Below the pieces are notes generated by a model. It ran no database searches. It was given only the letters and a program-made list of their open reading frames with translations, and was not told where the DNA came from. A stretch of 64,000 nucleotides of DNA from Thermocrispum municipale DSM 44069 (lineage in GTDB: Bacteria > Actinomycetota > Actinomycetes > Mycobacteriales > Pseudonocardiaceae). The stretch is from positions 360,487 to 424,486 of the forward strand of contig NZ_ATYT01000003.1 of assembly GCF_000427825.1 (NCBI RefSeq). The letters run 5' to 3'. Made by a program: the position numbers and the translations under genes. The first letter of the stretch is position 1, and each line of letters starts with the position of its first letter. Positions 1 to 9,560 of the stretch are shown piece by piece.

Positions 1-688
1 TTCCGGATTGCCCGAAATGACCGAACGTCCGGGGTGAACTGTTGCTTCCGGTCCAATGCGGATCCTTGTGATCACGCAATTCGAAACCGAGGCCCCAATC
101 ATTGGGGCGCTGGTGTCCGAACCCGGGCAGCACACCGTTGAGACCGGGGAATTGCACCGTGGTCGCCTCAGCCATGGTTTGCGGGTTCACCAGCGTCGGC
201 CGTTGCAGCTCCTTGGTGAAGCGGACGAGATCGGCGGCGGTGGAGTAGCCATCGGCACCGGGCGAGCCGGCCAGCTTCGTGCTGGTCATGCCCAGGGGTG
301 TCAGGAGCGCCTCCTGGTGATAGCGCTCGTAATCGATGTCCGCGTGCTCCGCCAGCGCCTCGGCGAGCATGTCGAAGCCCGCGCTGGAGTACAACCGCCG
401 CGTCCGCGGCTGTGCCATCACCTTGCGCTGGCTGAACGCTACGCCCGCGGTGTGCGCCAGCAGGTCACGCACCGTCGCGCCCTCGGGGCCCGCGGGCGTG
501 TCCAGCTCGAACACGCCCTCCTCGACCGCGATGAGCACCGTGTAGGCGGTGAGCAGCTTGGTCACCGACGCGAGGTGATACTCCCGCTGGTCGTCACCGA
601 CAGTCGCCAGCACCTGACCGTCCTCGGCCACCACGGCAGCAGCGGCATTGGCCACCGGCCACTGTGCGACCTGGTCCAGCGCGCTCAC
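1..688 (-). CDS. Serine hydrolase, beta-lactamase/DD-peptidase fold (partial, C-terminus outside window)
   Basis: The 229 visible residues belong to the class C beta-lactamase / PBP4* / esterase VIII superfamily. The nucleophile motif SVTK lies at residues 41-44, a YSS (the Y-x-N equivalent) at about 100-102, and an FGHFGQ stretch near the window edge sits where the third motif (KTG/HxG) is expected. No signal peptide is seen, so a cytoplasmic hydrolase or esterase is as likely as a cell-wall enzyme. The GTG start at 688 overlaps the stop of the upstream Rieske gene by 4 bases (GTGA), so the two are probably co-translated. The substrate cannot be named, and the end of the gene runs past base 1. 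Confidence 0.82.
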   Translation of the reverse strand, partial: MSALDQVAQWPVANAAAAVVAEDGQVLATVGDDQREYHLASVTKLLTAYTVLIAVEEGVFELDTPAGPEGATVRDLLAHTAGVAFSQRKVMAQPRTRRLYSSAGFDMLAEALAEHADIDYERYHQEALLTPLGMTSTKLAGSPGADGYSTAADLVRFTKELQRPTLVNPQTMAEATTVQFPGLNGVLPGFGHQRPNDWGLGFELRDHKDPHWTGSNSSPRTFGHFGQSG

Positions 689-1131
689 GCGGTCCCCGTC
701 ATGACCCAGCCGTCGGCGATGTGCACGTCGACCTTGGCCAGCGGCTTCGGCGGTGGGCCGGTGATGACCTCGCCCGTCGTCGGCTCGTAGTCGGCCTCGT
801 GGCACGGACAGTGCAGCGTCTTGCCCTTCGGCTTGACCAGGCAGTCGGCGTGCGTGCACAAGTTGCTGTACGCCTTGATGGTCTTGTCGTCGACCCGCAC
901 CAGGATGATCTGCTCGAACTCCCTGCCCGGCAGCATCCTTCCGTGCGGGCGTTTGACCAGCTTGGGCTTACCGACTTGCACCTCGTCGGCCTTGATCAAC
1001 CGCTCGGGCTTCTCCTTCGGCTGTTGCGGTTCGTCCTCACCGCAACCGGCGATCGTCGCGGCGCCGACGGCGCCCACGGCGGCTGCGCCGAGGGACAAGG
1101 CATCGCGGCGGGTGTGACGTTCGGGGCTCAT
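685..1131 (-). CDS. Rieske [2Fe-2S] protein with Tat signal and lipobox
   Basis: A 148-residue protein. It begins with a twin-arginine segment (RRDALSLG, residues 8-15), a hydrophobic stretch and a cysteine at residue 30 in an IAGC lipobox, so it is probably exported folded by Tat and possibly lipid-anchored. The Rieske centre is complete: C92-T-H94 with the disulfide cysteine C97, and C108-P-C110-H111. It is much shorter than the QcrA subunit of cytochrome bc1 and has no three-helix membrane anchor, so it is a stand-alone electron carrier of unknown partner. The gene is translationally coupled to the downstream serine hydrolase. The ATG at 1131 follows a TAGCAT hexamer by 8 bases, suggesting a leaderless message. 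Confidence 0.85.
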   Translation of the reverse strand: MSPERHTRRDALSLGAAAVGAVGAATIAGCGEDEPQQPKEKPERLIKADEVQVGKPKLVKRPHGRMLPGREFEQIILVRVDDKTIKAYSNLCTHADCLVKPKGKTLHCPCHEADYEPTTGEVITGPPPKPLAKVDVHIADGWVMTGTA

Positions 1132-1139
1132 GGGTCGTC

Positions 1140-1145
1140 ATGCTA
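1140..1145 (-). promoter_or_regulatory. Candidate -10 element (TAGCAT) for the Rieske gene
   Basis: Read on the minus strand, TAGCAT is followed by 8 bases and then the ATG at 1131. This is the TANNNT-N6-8-start geometry of actinobacterial leaderless promoters. No clear -35 box is seen. Confidence 0.4.
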
Positions 1146-1283
1146 GGAGCAGATGACCCACGTGGCCCGACGGGGGCGCGCAGCAGAGCGGAACGCCGCG
1201 GCCACGCCACGCGATCAACCGGGTGAACCAGCCACGTGTGCCATGTCGTTGTGGTGGTATGGGTCGGTAGGAAGGGACACGTG

Positions 1284-1694
1284 ATGGCCAGAGTTCTGAT
1301 GCTCGTACTTCTGGTGTTCGGCCTCCTCGGGTCTGCTGTGGTGCATTTGCTCGAGTGGGACAACTGGGCGTACACGAACGAGGTGATCGGCCCGCTGTTC
1401 CTCGTCAATGTGGGCGCGGGGATCGTCATCACTGCCGCGGTCCTGCTCTGGCGTTACTGGCTGCCGTTGCTCGCCGCGGTGGGTTACGGTGCCGCCACAT
1501 TGGGTGCTTACCTCCTTTCCCTCACGGTCGGGTTGTTCGGTGTCGAGCAGCAGTTGAGCAGCTCGGCCGAGGTGTGGGGCTTGGTGACTGACATCGCGTG
1601 CATCGTCTTCGGTGGACTGCTGCTGCTGCGCAGGGACTGGCGCTCCGCGGAATCCGACCGAACGGCTACCCCGGGAGCTACCACCGCCGGCTAG
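1284..1694 (+). CDS. Small four-helix integral membrane protein, function unknown
   Basis: A 136-residue protein made of about four hydrophobic segments: residues near 1-20, 35-55, 60-85 and 95-115. It ends in a short basic, Thr-rich cytoplasmic tail. The loop after helix 1 carries HLLEWDNW. I chose the ATG at 1284 because a purine-rich AGGAAGGGA lies at 1269-1277; a GTG at 1281 in the same frame is equally possible. Upstream in-frame residues from 1236 are Val-rich and not protein-like. It stands alone, divergent from the Rieske gene. I do not recognise a family and infer no function. Confidence 0.7.
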   Translation: MARVLMLVLLVFGLLGSAVVHLLEWDNWAYTNEVIGPLFLVNVGAGIVITAAVLLWRYWLPLLAAVGYGAATLGAYLLSLTVGLFGVEQQLSSSAEVWGLVTDIACIVFGGLLLLRRDWRSAESDRTATPGATTAG

Positions 1695-1701
1695 CCGCGC
1701 T

Positions 1702-1738
1702 CCCGATCGCTTGCGACCTTACGCGGCTGCGATCAGGG
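1702..1738 (+). terminator. Possible stem-loop downstream of the small membrane protein
   Basis: CCCGATCGC at 1702-1710 can pair with GCGATCAGGG at 1729-1738 (one bulged A) around an 18-base loop, just after the stop at 1694. There is no U-run, so this is only a weak terminator candidate. The rest of 1695-1862 shows nothing recognisable. Confidence 0.28.
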
Positions 1739-1862
1739 AGTCACCCGGTTGCGGTGCGAGTGGATCCATTGGTGCGCAGGACAGCCGGAATGGCGCGCGA
1801 GTGGCGCCAGACGTGCCTGACGATGTTGCCGGTCCCGCCTTGACGCGATCAGGATTGGCGGC

Positions 1863-2516
1863 ATGTCCTGGGGATTTGTCGTGATGTTCGCCGCTGCCGG
1901 TGCCGCACTAGGCGCCGCGGGTCGGCGTGTACTTGCCGTGTTGCCACGGGGGACGTGCATGCGAGCTGGGCCGCTCGAGGCGGTGTCGGCCGCACTGTTC
2001 GCTGTTATCGCCGTGCGCGCAGGTCATGCTTGGCCGTTGCTGTGGCTACCGGTTCCGGCGCTGCTGACGTTGTTCGCCGTGCCGTTGGCCGCGGTGGATC
2101 TCAAACACCGGCGACTGCCGGATGCGCTGACGCTGTCCGCGGCGGCGACACTCGGATTGGCTGTTGCCGTGATCGGCATGACGACGCGGAACTTGTGGCT
2201 GGTCGGCTCGGCCGGGCTGGGAGCGATCGCGTTCTTCTCCTGTCACTGGTGCGTTCACCGCGTGCGGCCGGGGTCGCTGGGGGCTGGAGACGTGAAGCTC
2301 GCCGTCGGGCTCGGCGGTGTGCTCGGATCGGTCGGGTGGCCAGCGGTGATTGTCGGCTCAGTGTTGGCAGGGGTCACGACTGCCGCGTTGGCAATGCTCG
2401 GGCGAATCGCCGGCATTCGTGCGTGGCGCGCCGGCGTGCCGCACGGACCAGGCCTCCTGGCCGGCACATGGCTGCTCGCGGTGTTTCCCGGCGAAGGATT
2501 GGGGGTGGGCCCGTAA
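1863..2516 (+). CDS. Prepilin peptidase, A24 family (TadV/PilD-like)
   Basis: A 217-residue polytopic membrane aspartyl protease that cleaves leader peptides of type IV pilin-like or Flp pilin precursors. The two catalytic aspartates of the family are present: D79 in AAVDLKHRRLPDALT, and D143 in the GxGD motif GAGD (residues 140-143), which sits at the start of a membrane helix. The N-terminal zinc-binding methylase domain of full-length PilD is missing, as in short actinobacterial and TadV-type enzymes. No pilin or secretion ATPase gene lies in this window, so its substrates are encoded elsewhere. It lies 35 bases upstream of aroC on the same strand. Confidence 0.85.
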   Translation: MSWGFVVMFAAAGAALGAAGRRVLAVLPRGTCMRAGPLEAVSAALFAVIAVRAGHAWPLLWLPVPALLTLFAVPLAAVDLKHRRLPDALTLSAAATLGLAVAVIGMTTRNLWLVGSAGLGAIAFFSCHWCVHRVRPGSLGAGDVKLAVGLGGVLGSVGWPAVIVGSVLAGVTTAALAMLGRIAGIRAWRAGVPHGPGLLAGTWLLAVFPGEGLGVGP

Positions 2517-2534
2517 GAACCCTTGAGTACGCGA

Positions 2535-2550
2535 CATGAAACGATTCATG
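2535..2550 (+). promoter_or_regulatory. Perfect inverted repeat abutting the aroC start codon
   Basis: CATGAA (2535-2540) and TTCATG (2545-2550) form a perfect inverted repeat with the 4-base spacer ACGA, ending 1 base before the GTG start at 2552. It could be a DNA operator over the transcription start or a small mRNA hairpin controlling initiation at the head of the shikimate operon. Its AT content stands out from its surroundings. Confidence 0.4.
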
Positions 2551-2551
2551 G

Positions 2552-3741
2552 GTGTTGCGCTGGATCACCGCTGGAGAATCCCACGGCCCGAGCTTGACGG
2601 CCGTGCTGGAAGGCATGATCGCCGGAGTGCGGATCACCACGACCGAGATCAGCGAGCAGCTCGCCCGCCGCAGGCTCGGTTTCGGTCGCAGTCCGCGCAT
2701 GGGCTTCGAGAAGGACACCGTCGAGATCACCGGAGGCGTACGCCACGGGGTGACGCAGGGCGGGCCGATCGCCATCCAGATCGCCAACACCGAGTGGCCG
2801 AAGTGGGAGAAGGTGATGGCGGCCGACCCGGTGGACCCCGACGAGCTGGAAGGCCTGGCGCGGAATGCGCCGCTGACCCGGCCGCGACCCGGTCACGCCG
2901 ATCTTCCCGGCATGCTCAAGTACGGGTTCGACGAGGCGCGGCCGGTTCTCGAGCGGGCCAGTGCGCGCGAGACCGCCTCTCGGACGGCGTTGGGAACCGT
3001 GGCGCGGGCTTATCTGCGTCAGCTGCTCGGTGTGGAGATCATCAGCCACGTGGTGTCGATCGGTGGGGCGTCGGCACCCGAGGGGCCGCTGCCGCGACCG
3101 GAGGACCTGCCCGCGATCGACGAGAGCCCGGTCCGCGCCTTCGACCCGGCGGCCACCGAGGCCATGGTGGCCGAGGTCGATGCCGTGCGGAAAGCAGGCG
3201 ACACGGTCGGTGGGGTGATCGAGGTGATCGCCTACGGAGTCCCGCCGGGGCTCGGATCCCACGTGCACTGGGATCGTCGGTTGGACGCGCGACTCGCCGG
3301 GGCGCTCATGGGTGTGCAGGCGATGAAAGGCGTCGAGGTAGGCGATGGCTTCACCACGGCCCGCCGGTGGGGATCGCAGGCGCACGACGAGATCGACCTC
3401 GGCTCCGGCCCGGCCGGCGTCACGCGGCGCTCGAACCGGGCCGGTGGCCTGGAGGGCGGCATGACCAACGGTGAACCGCTGCGGGTGCGTGTGGCGATGA
3501 AGCCGATCTCCACCGTCCCGCGTGCACTCGCCACGGTGGACACCGCGACGAAGGAGCCTGCTGTCGCGATCCACCAGCGTTCCGACGTCTGCGCGGTTCC
3601 GCGCGCGGGCGTGGTACTCGAATCGGTCGTCGCCCTCGTCCTGGCCGATGCAGCGTCCGAGAAATTCGGGGGTGACTCGTTGGCGGAGAGCAAGCGCAAC
3701 GCCGAGTCGTACCTGGCCGAGTTGGAGAAGTGGTGGGCACA

Positions 3742-3745
<4 letters not shown>
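2552..3745 (+). CDS. aroC: Chorismate synthase
   Basis: Converts 5-enolpyruvylshikimate-3-phosphate to chorismate with reduced FMN, the last step of the shikimate pathway, in the cytosol. The 397-residue length is typical. Family signatures are visible: the N-terminal GESHG, the GFGRSPRM region, RPGHAD, and the C-terminal [16 protein letters not shown]. The start is GTG 2552, which begins [12 protein letters not shown]. It opens a four-gene operon in which aroK overlaps by 4 bases, so translation is coupled. A perfect palindrome touches its start codon. Identification is secure. Confidence 0.97.
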
Positions 3746-5797
<2,052 letters not shown>

Positions 5798-5844
5798 ACT
5801 GCACCCAGCAGGGTGACGGAGGCAGGGGTGGGAGGCTCGGAGCG

Positions 5845-7389
5845 ATGCGTGCCGCGCAGCGTCGACGGGTACCTGCCGTCCTCCACGTGATCCTGTTGCT
5901 GGGCCTGGCCGTACTAGCTGGTTGTGACGGCGACGTCTCCGAAGCACAGACGTCGCAGACGAACCCCGTCAAGGTGCCGGGTCAGCAGCCGCGACAGCAC
6001 CCGACACAGCGTCAGGTCGAGCCCAAGATCAAGCTGCGCGCGACGAACCACCGGCAAAGCCGCGACGTCGTCGCGGCAGGGTGGGCGGACGCGCCGTACA
6101 ACTACGGCCCGACCGTGATGATCGAGGGCGACCGCAAGCGGATGTGGTGGTGCAGCCAGTACGGCGCGGCGAAACCGGCGGGCGACGACATCCTTTACGG
6201 TGCAGCGAAGACCCTCGACGGCCCGTTCCGCAATGCGCAGGGCAGGAGCGGTCCACGGGCGGTCTTCAGCGGCAGCCGCAAGGGGTTCGACGCCAAACAC
6301 ACCTGCGATCCGTCGGTGATCAAGGTCAAGGGGATCTACTACCTGTATTACACCGGCGCGCGCAGTGACAATCACAACTTCGGCAACGCGATCGGTGTCG
6401 CCACCAGCCGCGACGGGCTGACCTGGCGGCGCGCCAACCAAGGCAAGCCGATCGTGACGCCCTCGCACAGCCGTAAGCGAGCCAATGCCTACGGCGTCGG
6501 GCAGCCCGCAGCGGTCTACCTCGACGGCTGGTTCTACCTGATGTTCACCGACACCACGGCCGATGCGGCCGGGTGGAACGGGGCCGGTCAGTTCCTGCTC
6601 CGTTCACGCGATCCCCGGTTCAACTCCGGTGTCGAGGCGCTCACCCCGGACGGCTTCAAAAGCGTGCCGCACACCGCGGCGCCGCGCGAGAGCTCGCTGG
6701 TCGACGCGTTCAGCGCCGACTTGATGTGGGTGGACGTGCTGGACGCCTTCGCCATCGCGCACCAGACGAAAGCCGGTACGACGTTGACCTTCTGGGACCG
6801 TGACTTCACCGTGAACCCGTTCCCGCCGGTGTCCATTCGCGGACCGTGGCGAGAGGGGCCGGGCCTGGTGCGCACGCAGCACGGTCACGCCCCGCTGTCC
6901 GAGCATGATCCGTGCGGCACCGTGCCGCTGGACGTCATCAGGGCAACCGAGAACTCCGACGCTCCGACGGACATGCGTCACTTCGGCATGGACCTGCAGG
7001 GTGCGCAAGGGTGTGTGGACCCGGAGCGAGCCCTGCGGGTGCTGGACGGTTACACGTTCCCGTCTCCCGAGCGGACCATGGATTTGATCACCGATGGCAA
7101 GGTGATCAGGGTCGACCGGCGGTCGGTCGCCGAAGTGCTGGCCAAGCGCGTGCTGGAACAGCGGCCCGAGCAGCTACCCGAGTTGCCGGTGGCGGCACGG
7201 CTGCGCGCGGCCGCGCCGATCTTCCATTCACCCAACAACTCGGCGGGCGTGGTGCTCGACGACAAGCGACTGTGGTTGCTCGGCAACCCCGGGATGGCTG
7301 CGGCGCTCAAGCGCTTGAACAACTCCAAGTCCCGCACGGTCAGCGACAGTTCCTGGGATTCGATACCGCGCGGCGGATCGTTGGGCTGA
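5845..7389 (+). CDS. Lipoprotein with GH43-like five-bladed beta-propeller fold
   Basis: A 514-residue exported protein. A basic N-terminus (RRR at 6-8), a hydrophobic core and a lipobox LAGC place the lipid-modified cysteine at residue 27. A Thr/Gln/Pro-rich linker follows. The body has the look of glycosyl hydrolase family 43/68 propellers: YNYGPTVMI with a WWCSQYG strand, DPSVIKVKGIYYLYYTGA, AIGVATSRDGLTW, and QPAAVYLDGWFYLMFTD. The ATG at 5845 (after GGGAGG) places the signal peptide at the N-terminus; longer in-frame readings add arginine-rich sequence overlapping aroQ. The catalytic acid pair cannot be verified by eye, so the substrate is open. It may be a surface polysaccharide-active or -binding protein. 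Confidence 0.75.
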   Translation: MRAAQRRRVPAVLHVILLLGLAVLAGCDGDVSEAQTSQTNPVKVPGQQPRQHPTQRQVEPKIKLRATNHRQSRDVVAAGWADAPYNYGPTVMIEGDRKRMWWCSQYGAAKPAGDDILYGAAKTLDGPFRNAQGRSGPRAVFSGSRKGFDAKHTCDPSVIKVKGIYYLYYTGARSDNHNFGNAIGVATSRDGLTWRRANQGKPIVTPSHSRKRANAYGVGQPAAVYLDGWFYLMFTDTTADAAGWNGAGQFLLRSRDPRFNSGVEALTPDGFKSVPHTAAPRESSLVDAFSADLMWVDVLDAFAIAHQTKAGTTLTFWDRDFTVNPFPPVSIRGPWREGPGLVRTQHGHAPLSEHDPCGTVPLDVIRATENSDAPTDMRHFGMDLQGAQGCVDPERALRVLDGYTFPSPERTMDLITDGKVIRVDRRSVAEVLAKRVLEQRPEQLPELPVAARLRAAAPIFHSPNNSAGVVLDDKRLWLLGNPGMAAALKRLNNSKSRTVSDSSWDSIPRGGSLG

Positions 7390-7564
7390 CCGCAGGTCTC
7401 GTGCCCGGACTGCTAGTAGTGCCCGGTCAGCGCGCGATGGCCCCCCTCACCGTTCGAGCCGCGGCAGGCACGCTCCAGGTCGCGGTGAACAGGGAAGGGG
7501 AGGCTGGGCGTGAACAGTCGAGGGCCGGACCAGAAAAGGACAGGCCGGCAACGGCTCGGGCGAA

Positions 7565-8347
7565 CTAGTCCTCCTCCAGACCCTGGCGGCGCGGCCGAGG
7601 TGACGGCTTCCGGTCGCGGGAGCCGGAAGGCCGGATTCCGGCGGCACTCCGAGAGCCGTGGGCCTGAGGGCTCGACCCCTTCGTGGAGTCCGCCGATGCC
7701 CCGGCCGAGCTTCCAGAGCGCTGTGCGGCTCGTCTCGGCGCGCGGCGCGAGCGGGCTTCCGCCGATGACTGCGCTCGGGTTTCCGCCGACGACCGCGAGC
7801 GGGTTTCCGCCGACGACGGCGAGCGAGCTTCTGCCGACGACCGCGAGCGAATGGACCGGGACGCACGCGCCGATCCGCCGCGCACAGCCGAGTCGTTGCG
7901 GCCGGTCGTGCCTGCGCGCGGTCGCGTTTCCTCAGTAGCCGCCGCCTGCTCGGCCTCCGGCGCCTCCAGCCGCGACCCCACAGCGAACCCGATCCACGCG
8001 GGCACCATGATCAACAGCGCGGTGAAGGCAGCCCCGCTTGTCAGCTGCGACGGCAGCTGCGACACCCCGGTCTGGTCGACGAACAATGCGCGCCCTGCCA
8101 CGTTGAGCACGCCGCCGAGCAGGCCGCCCACCACACCGGCGATCAGCCACGTGATCACCGCGCCGTCCAGCCTGCGCCAGCCGTCGATCGAACCCCACAG
8201 CAACGCCACACCGATCAGCAGCGCGATCGTGATCCACGTCAGCATCGTCGGGGGTAGCACCGCGGCGAGCTTGACCTTGACCAGCACGAGTGCCCCCGCG
8301 GCGTGCACCACCGCCATCATCAGGCCTCGAACCGCCCAAGCAGCCAT
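7565..8347 (-). CDS. B-4DMT-type four-helix membrane protein with repetitive Arg/Ser/Ala tail
   Basis: A 260-residue protein. Residues 1-125 hold four transmembrane helices resembling the short bacterial B-4DMT (drug/metabolite transporter-like) family, often found beside the Xaa-Pro peptidase gene in actinobacteria. Residues about 135-260 form a hydrophilic, low-complexity cytoplasmic tail rich in Arg, Ser, Ala and Glu, including four tandem octapeptides of the form SSAETRSR encoded by 24-bp DNA repeats. The family assignment is from recall and the transported substrate is unknown. The ATG at 8347 lies 6 bases after a minus-strand TAGGGT hexamer, implying a leaderless message divergent from the peptidase gene. 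Confidence 0.72.
   Translation of the reverse strand: MAAWAVRGLMMAVVHAAGALVLVKVKLAAVLPPTMLTWITIALLIGVALLWGSIDGWRRLDGAVITWLIAGVVGGLLGGVLNVAGRALFVDQTGVSQLPSQLTSGAAFTALLIMVPAWIGFAVGSRLEAPEAEQAAATEETRPRAGTTGRNDSAVRGGSARASRSIRSRSSAEARSPSSAETRSRSSAETRAQSSAEARSRRAPRRAAQRSGSSAGASADSTKGSSPQAHGSRSAAGIRPSGSRDRKPSPRPRRQGLEED
7752..7847 (+). repeat. Four tandem 24-bp repeats inside the B-4DMT-like gene
   Basis: Four consecutive 24-bp units at 7752-7775, 7776-7799, 7800-7823 and 7824-7847 share the core TTCCGCCGACGACCGCGAG with a few substitutions. They encode an octapeptide repeat in frame on the minus strand. Copies 2 and 3 differ at a single base, suggesting recent slippage or recombination. Unit length is a multiple of 3, so copy-number change would not shift the frame. 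Confidence 0.85.
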
Positions 8348-8353
8348 GCATGC

Positions 8354-8376
8354 ACCCTAGCCGGTGCCACTAGGCT
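8354..8376. promoter_or_regulatory. Overlapping divergent leaderless promoters
   Basis: A minus-strand TAGGGT (8354-8359) lies 6 bases from the B-4DMT ATG at 8347. A plus-strand TAGGCT (8371-8376) lies 8 bases from the peptidase GTG at 8385. With normal 17-bp spacers the -35 region of each promoter falls beyond the -10 of the other, so the two polymerase footprints cannot be occupied together. Confidence 0.5.
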
Positions 8377-8384
8377 TGGGCCCC

Positions 8385-9509
8385 GTGCCGGGAACACAGA
8401 CCGAGAACGTTCATCCCCGCCGCAGGGCAGCACTACGTCAACTGCTGGCTGAGCGGGACGTCGACGCCATCCTGATCACCGATCTGCGCAACATCAGATA
8501 CCTGACCGGATTCACCGGGTCGAACGCCGCGCTACTCGTGCACGCAGGCGACGAGCCGGACAGCGAACAGCACACCGTCTTCTGCACCGACGGGCGCTAC
8601 ACCACGCAGGCCAAAGTCGAGGTGCCCGACCTGCAAACCGTGCTGGAGCGCGCCAGCGCCGCCGCCTTGATGCGTCATGCGGCCGAGACGGCGGAGGTCT
8701 ACCGCCGCCTCGGGTTCGAAAGCCAGCACGTCAGCGTGGAATCCTTCGACGCGTTCACCGACATTGCCGAAGGTGTCGACCTGGTGCGCACACCCGGGCT
8801 GGTCGAGAAGCTCCGCATGGTCAAGGACCCCGGCGAGATCGACGCGCTCCGCATGGCGTGCGCCGCCGCCGACCGTGCCCTGGCCGATCTGATCGAGCAC
8901 GGCGGCGTGCGCGCCGGCTGGACCGAGCGGCAGGTTGCGCGTGAGCTGGAGAACCTCATGCTCGACCACGGCGCGGACGGCATCGCGTTCGCCACCATCG
9001 TGGCCGCCGGACCGAACTCCGCGATTCCGCACCACCGGCCGACCGACGCCGTGCTCGCCGACGGTGACTTCGTCAAACTCGACTTCGGCGCCCAGGTGGG
9101 CGGCTACCACTCCGACATGACCAGGACGCTGGTCATCGGGCAGCCTGCCGCGTGGCAGCGGGACCTCTACAACTTGGTCAGCAGTGCCCAGGCAACCGGG
9201 CGCGAAGCCGCCGTCGCGGGCGCTGACGTGGCGGAGGTCGACGCCGCGGCCCGCGGAGTCATCGACCGCGCAGGCTACGGCGACGAGTTCCCGCACGGCC
9301 TCGGGCACGGCGTGGGGCTCGAGGTGCACGAGGCGCCGAGTCTGTCCAAGACCGGCGTCGGTAAACTTTCCGCCGGTATGACGGTCACCGTCGAGCCCGG
9401 CGTCTATCTCGCCGGCCGCGGAGGCGTACGGATCGAGGACACCATCGTCGTCACCGAGGGCGGCAGCGAGGTTCTCACCCTGTCGACCAAGGAATTGGTG
9501 ACCGTATAG
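8385..9509 (+). CDS. Xaa-Pro aminopeptidase / prolidase family (M24B)
   Basis: A metallopeptidase that removes residues N-terminal to proline. The 374 residues comprise an N-terminal creatinase-like domain (with NIRYLTGFTGSNAALLV) and a C-terminal pita-bread domain. The five dimetal ligands can be placed: the Asp residues in KLDFGAQ and YHSDMTRT, the His in HGLGHGVG, and the Glu residues in VEPGVYL and RIEDTIVV. The start is GTG 8385, 8 bases after TAGGCT; an in-frame GTG at 8364 lies upstream of that hexamer. It is followed 51 bases later by efp, an arrangement common in Gram-positives and functionally apt, since EF-P aids translation of proline runs. Confidence 0.93.
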   Translation: MPGTQTENVHPRRRAALRQLLAERDVDAILITDLRNIRYLTGFTGSNAALLVHAGDEPDSEQHTVFCTDGRYTTQAKVEVPDLQTVLERASAAALMRHAAETAEVYRRLGFESQHVSVESFDAFTDIAEGVDLVRTPGLVEKLRMVKDPGEIDALRMACAAADRALADLIEHGGVRAGWTERQVARELENLMLDHGADGIAFATIVAAGPNSAIPHHRPTDAVLADGDFVKLDFGAQVGGYHSDMTRTLVIGQPAAWQRDLYNLVSSAQATGREAAVAGADVAEVDAAARGVIDRAGYGDEFPHGLGHGVGLEVHEAPSLSKTGVGKLSAGMTVTVEPGVYLAGRGGVRIEDTIVVTEGGSEVLTLSTKELVTV

Positions 9510-9560
9510 CACGGCATGGCGCGCCAGACGCGCACGACAAACACGGGAGAACGGCAACCA

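Noticed and set aside
7752-7847. CRISPR-like array
   Set aside because: The 24-bp units are contiguous without spacers and lie in frame inside a coding region, so they are a coding tandem repeat.
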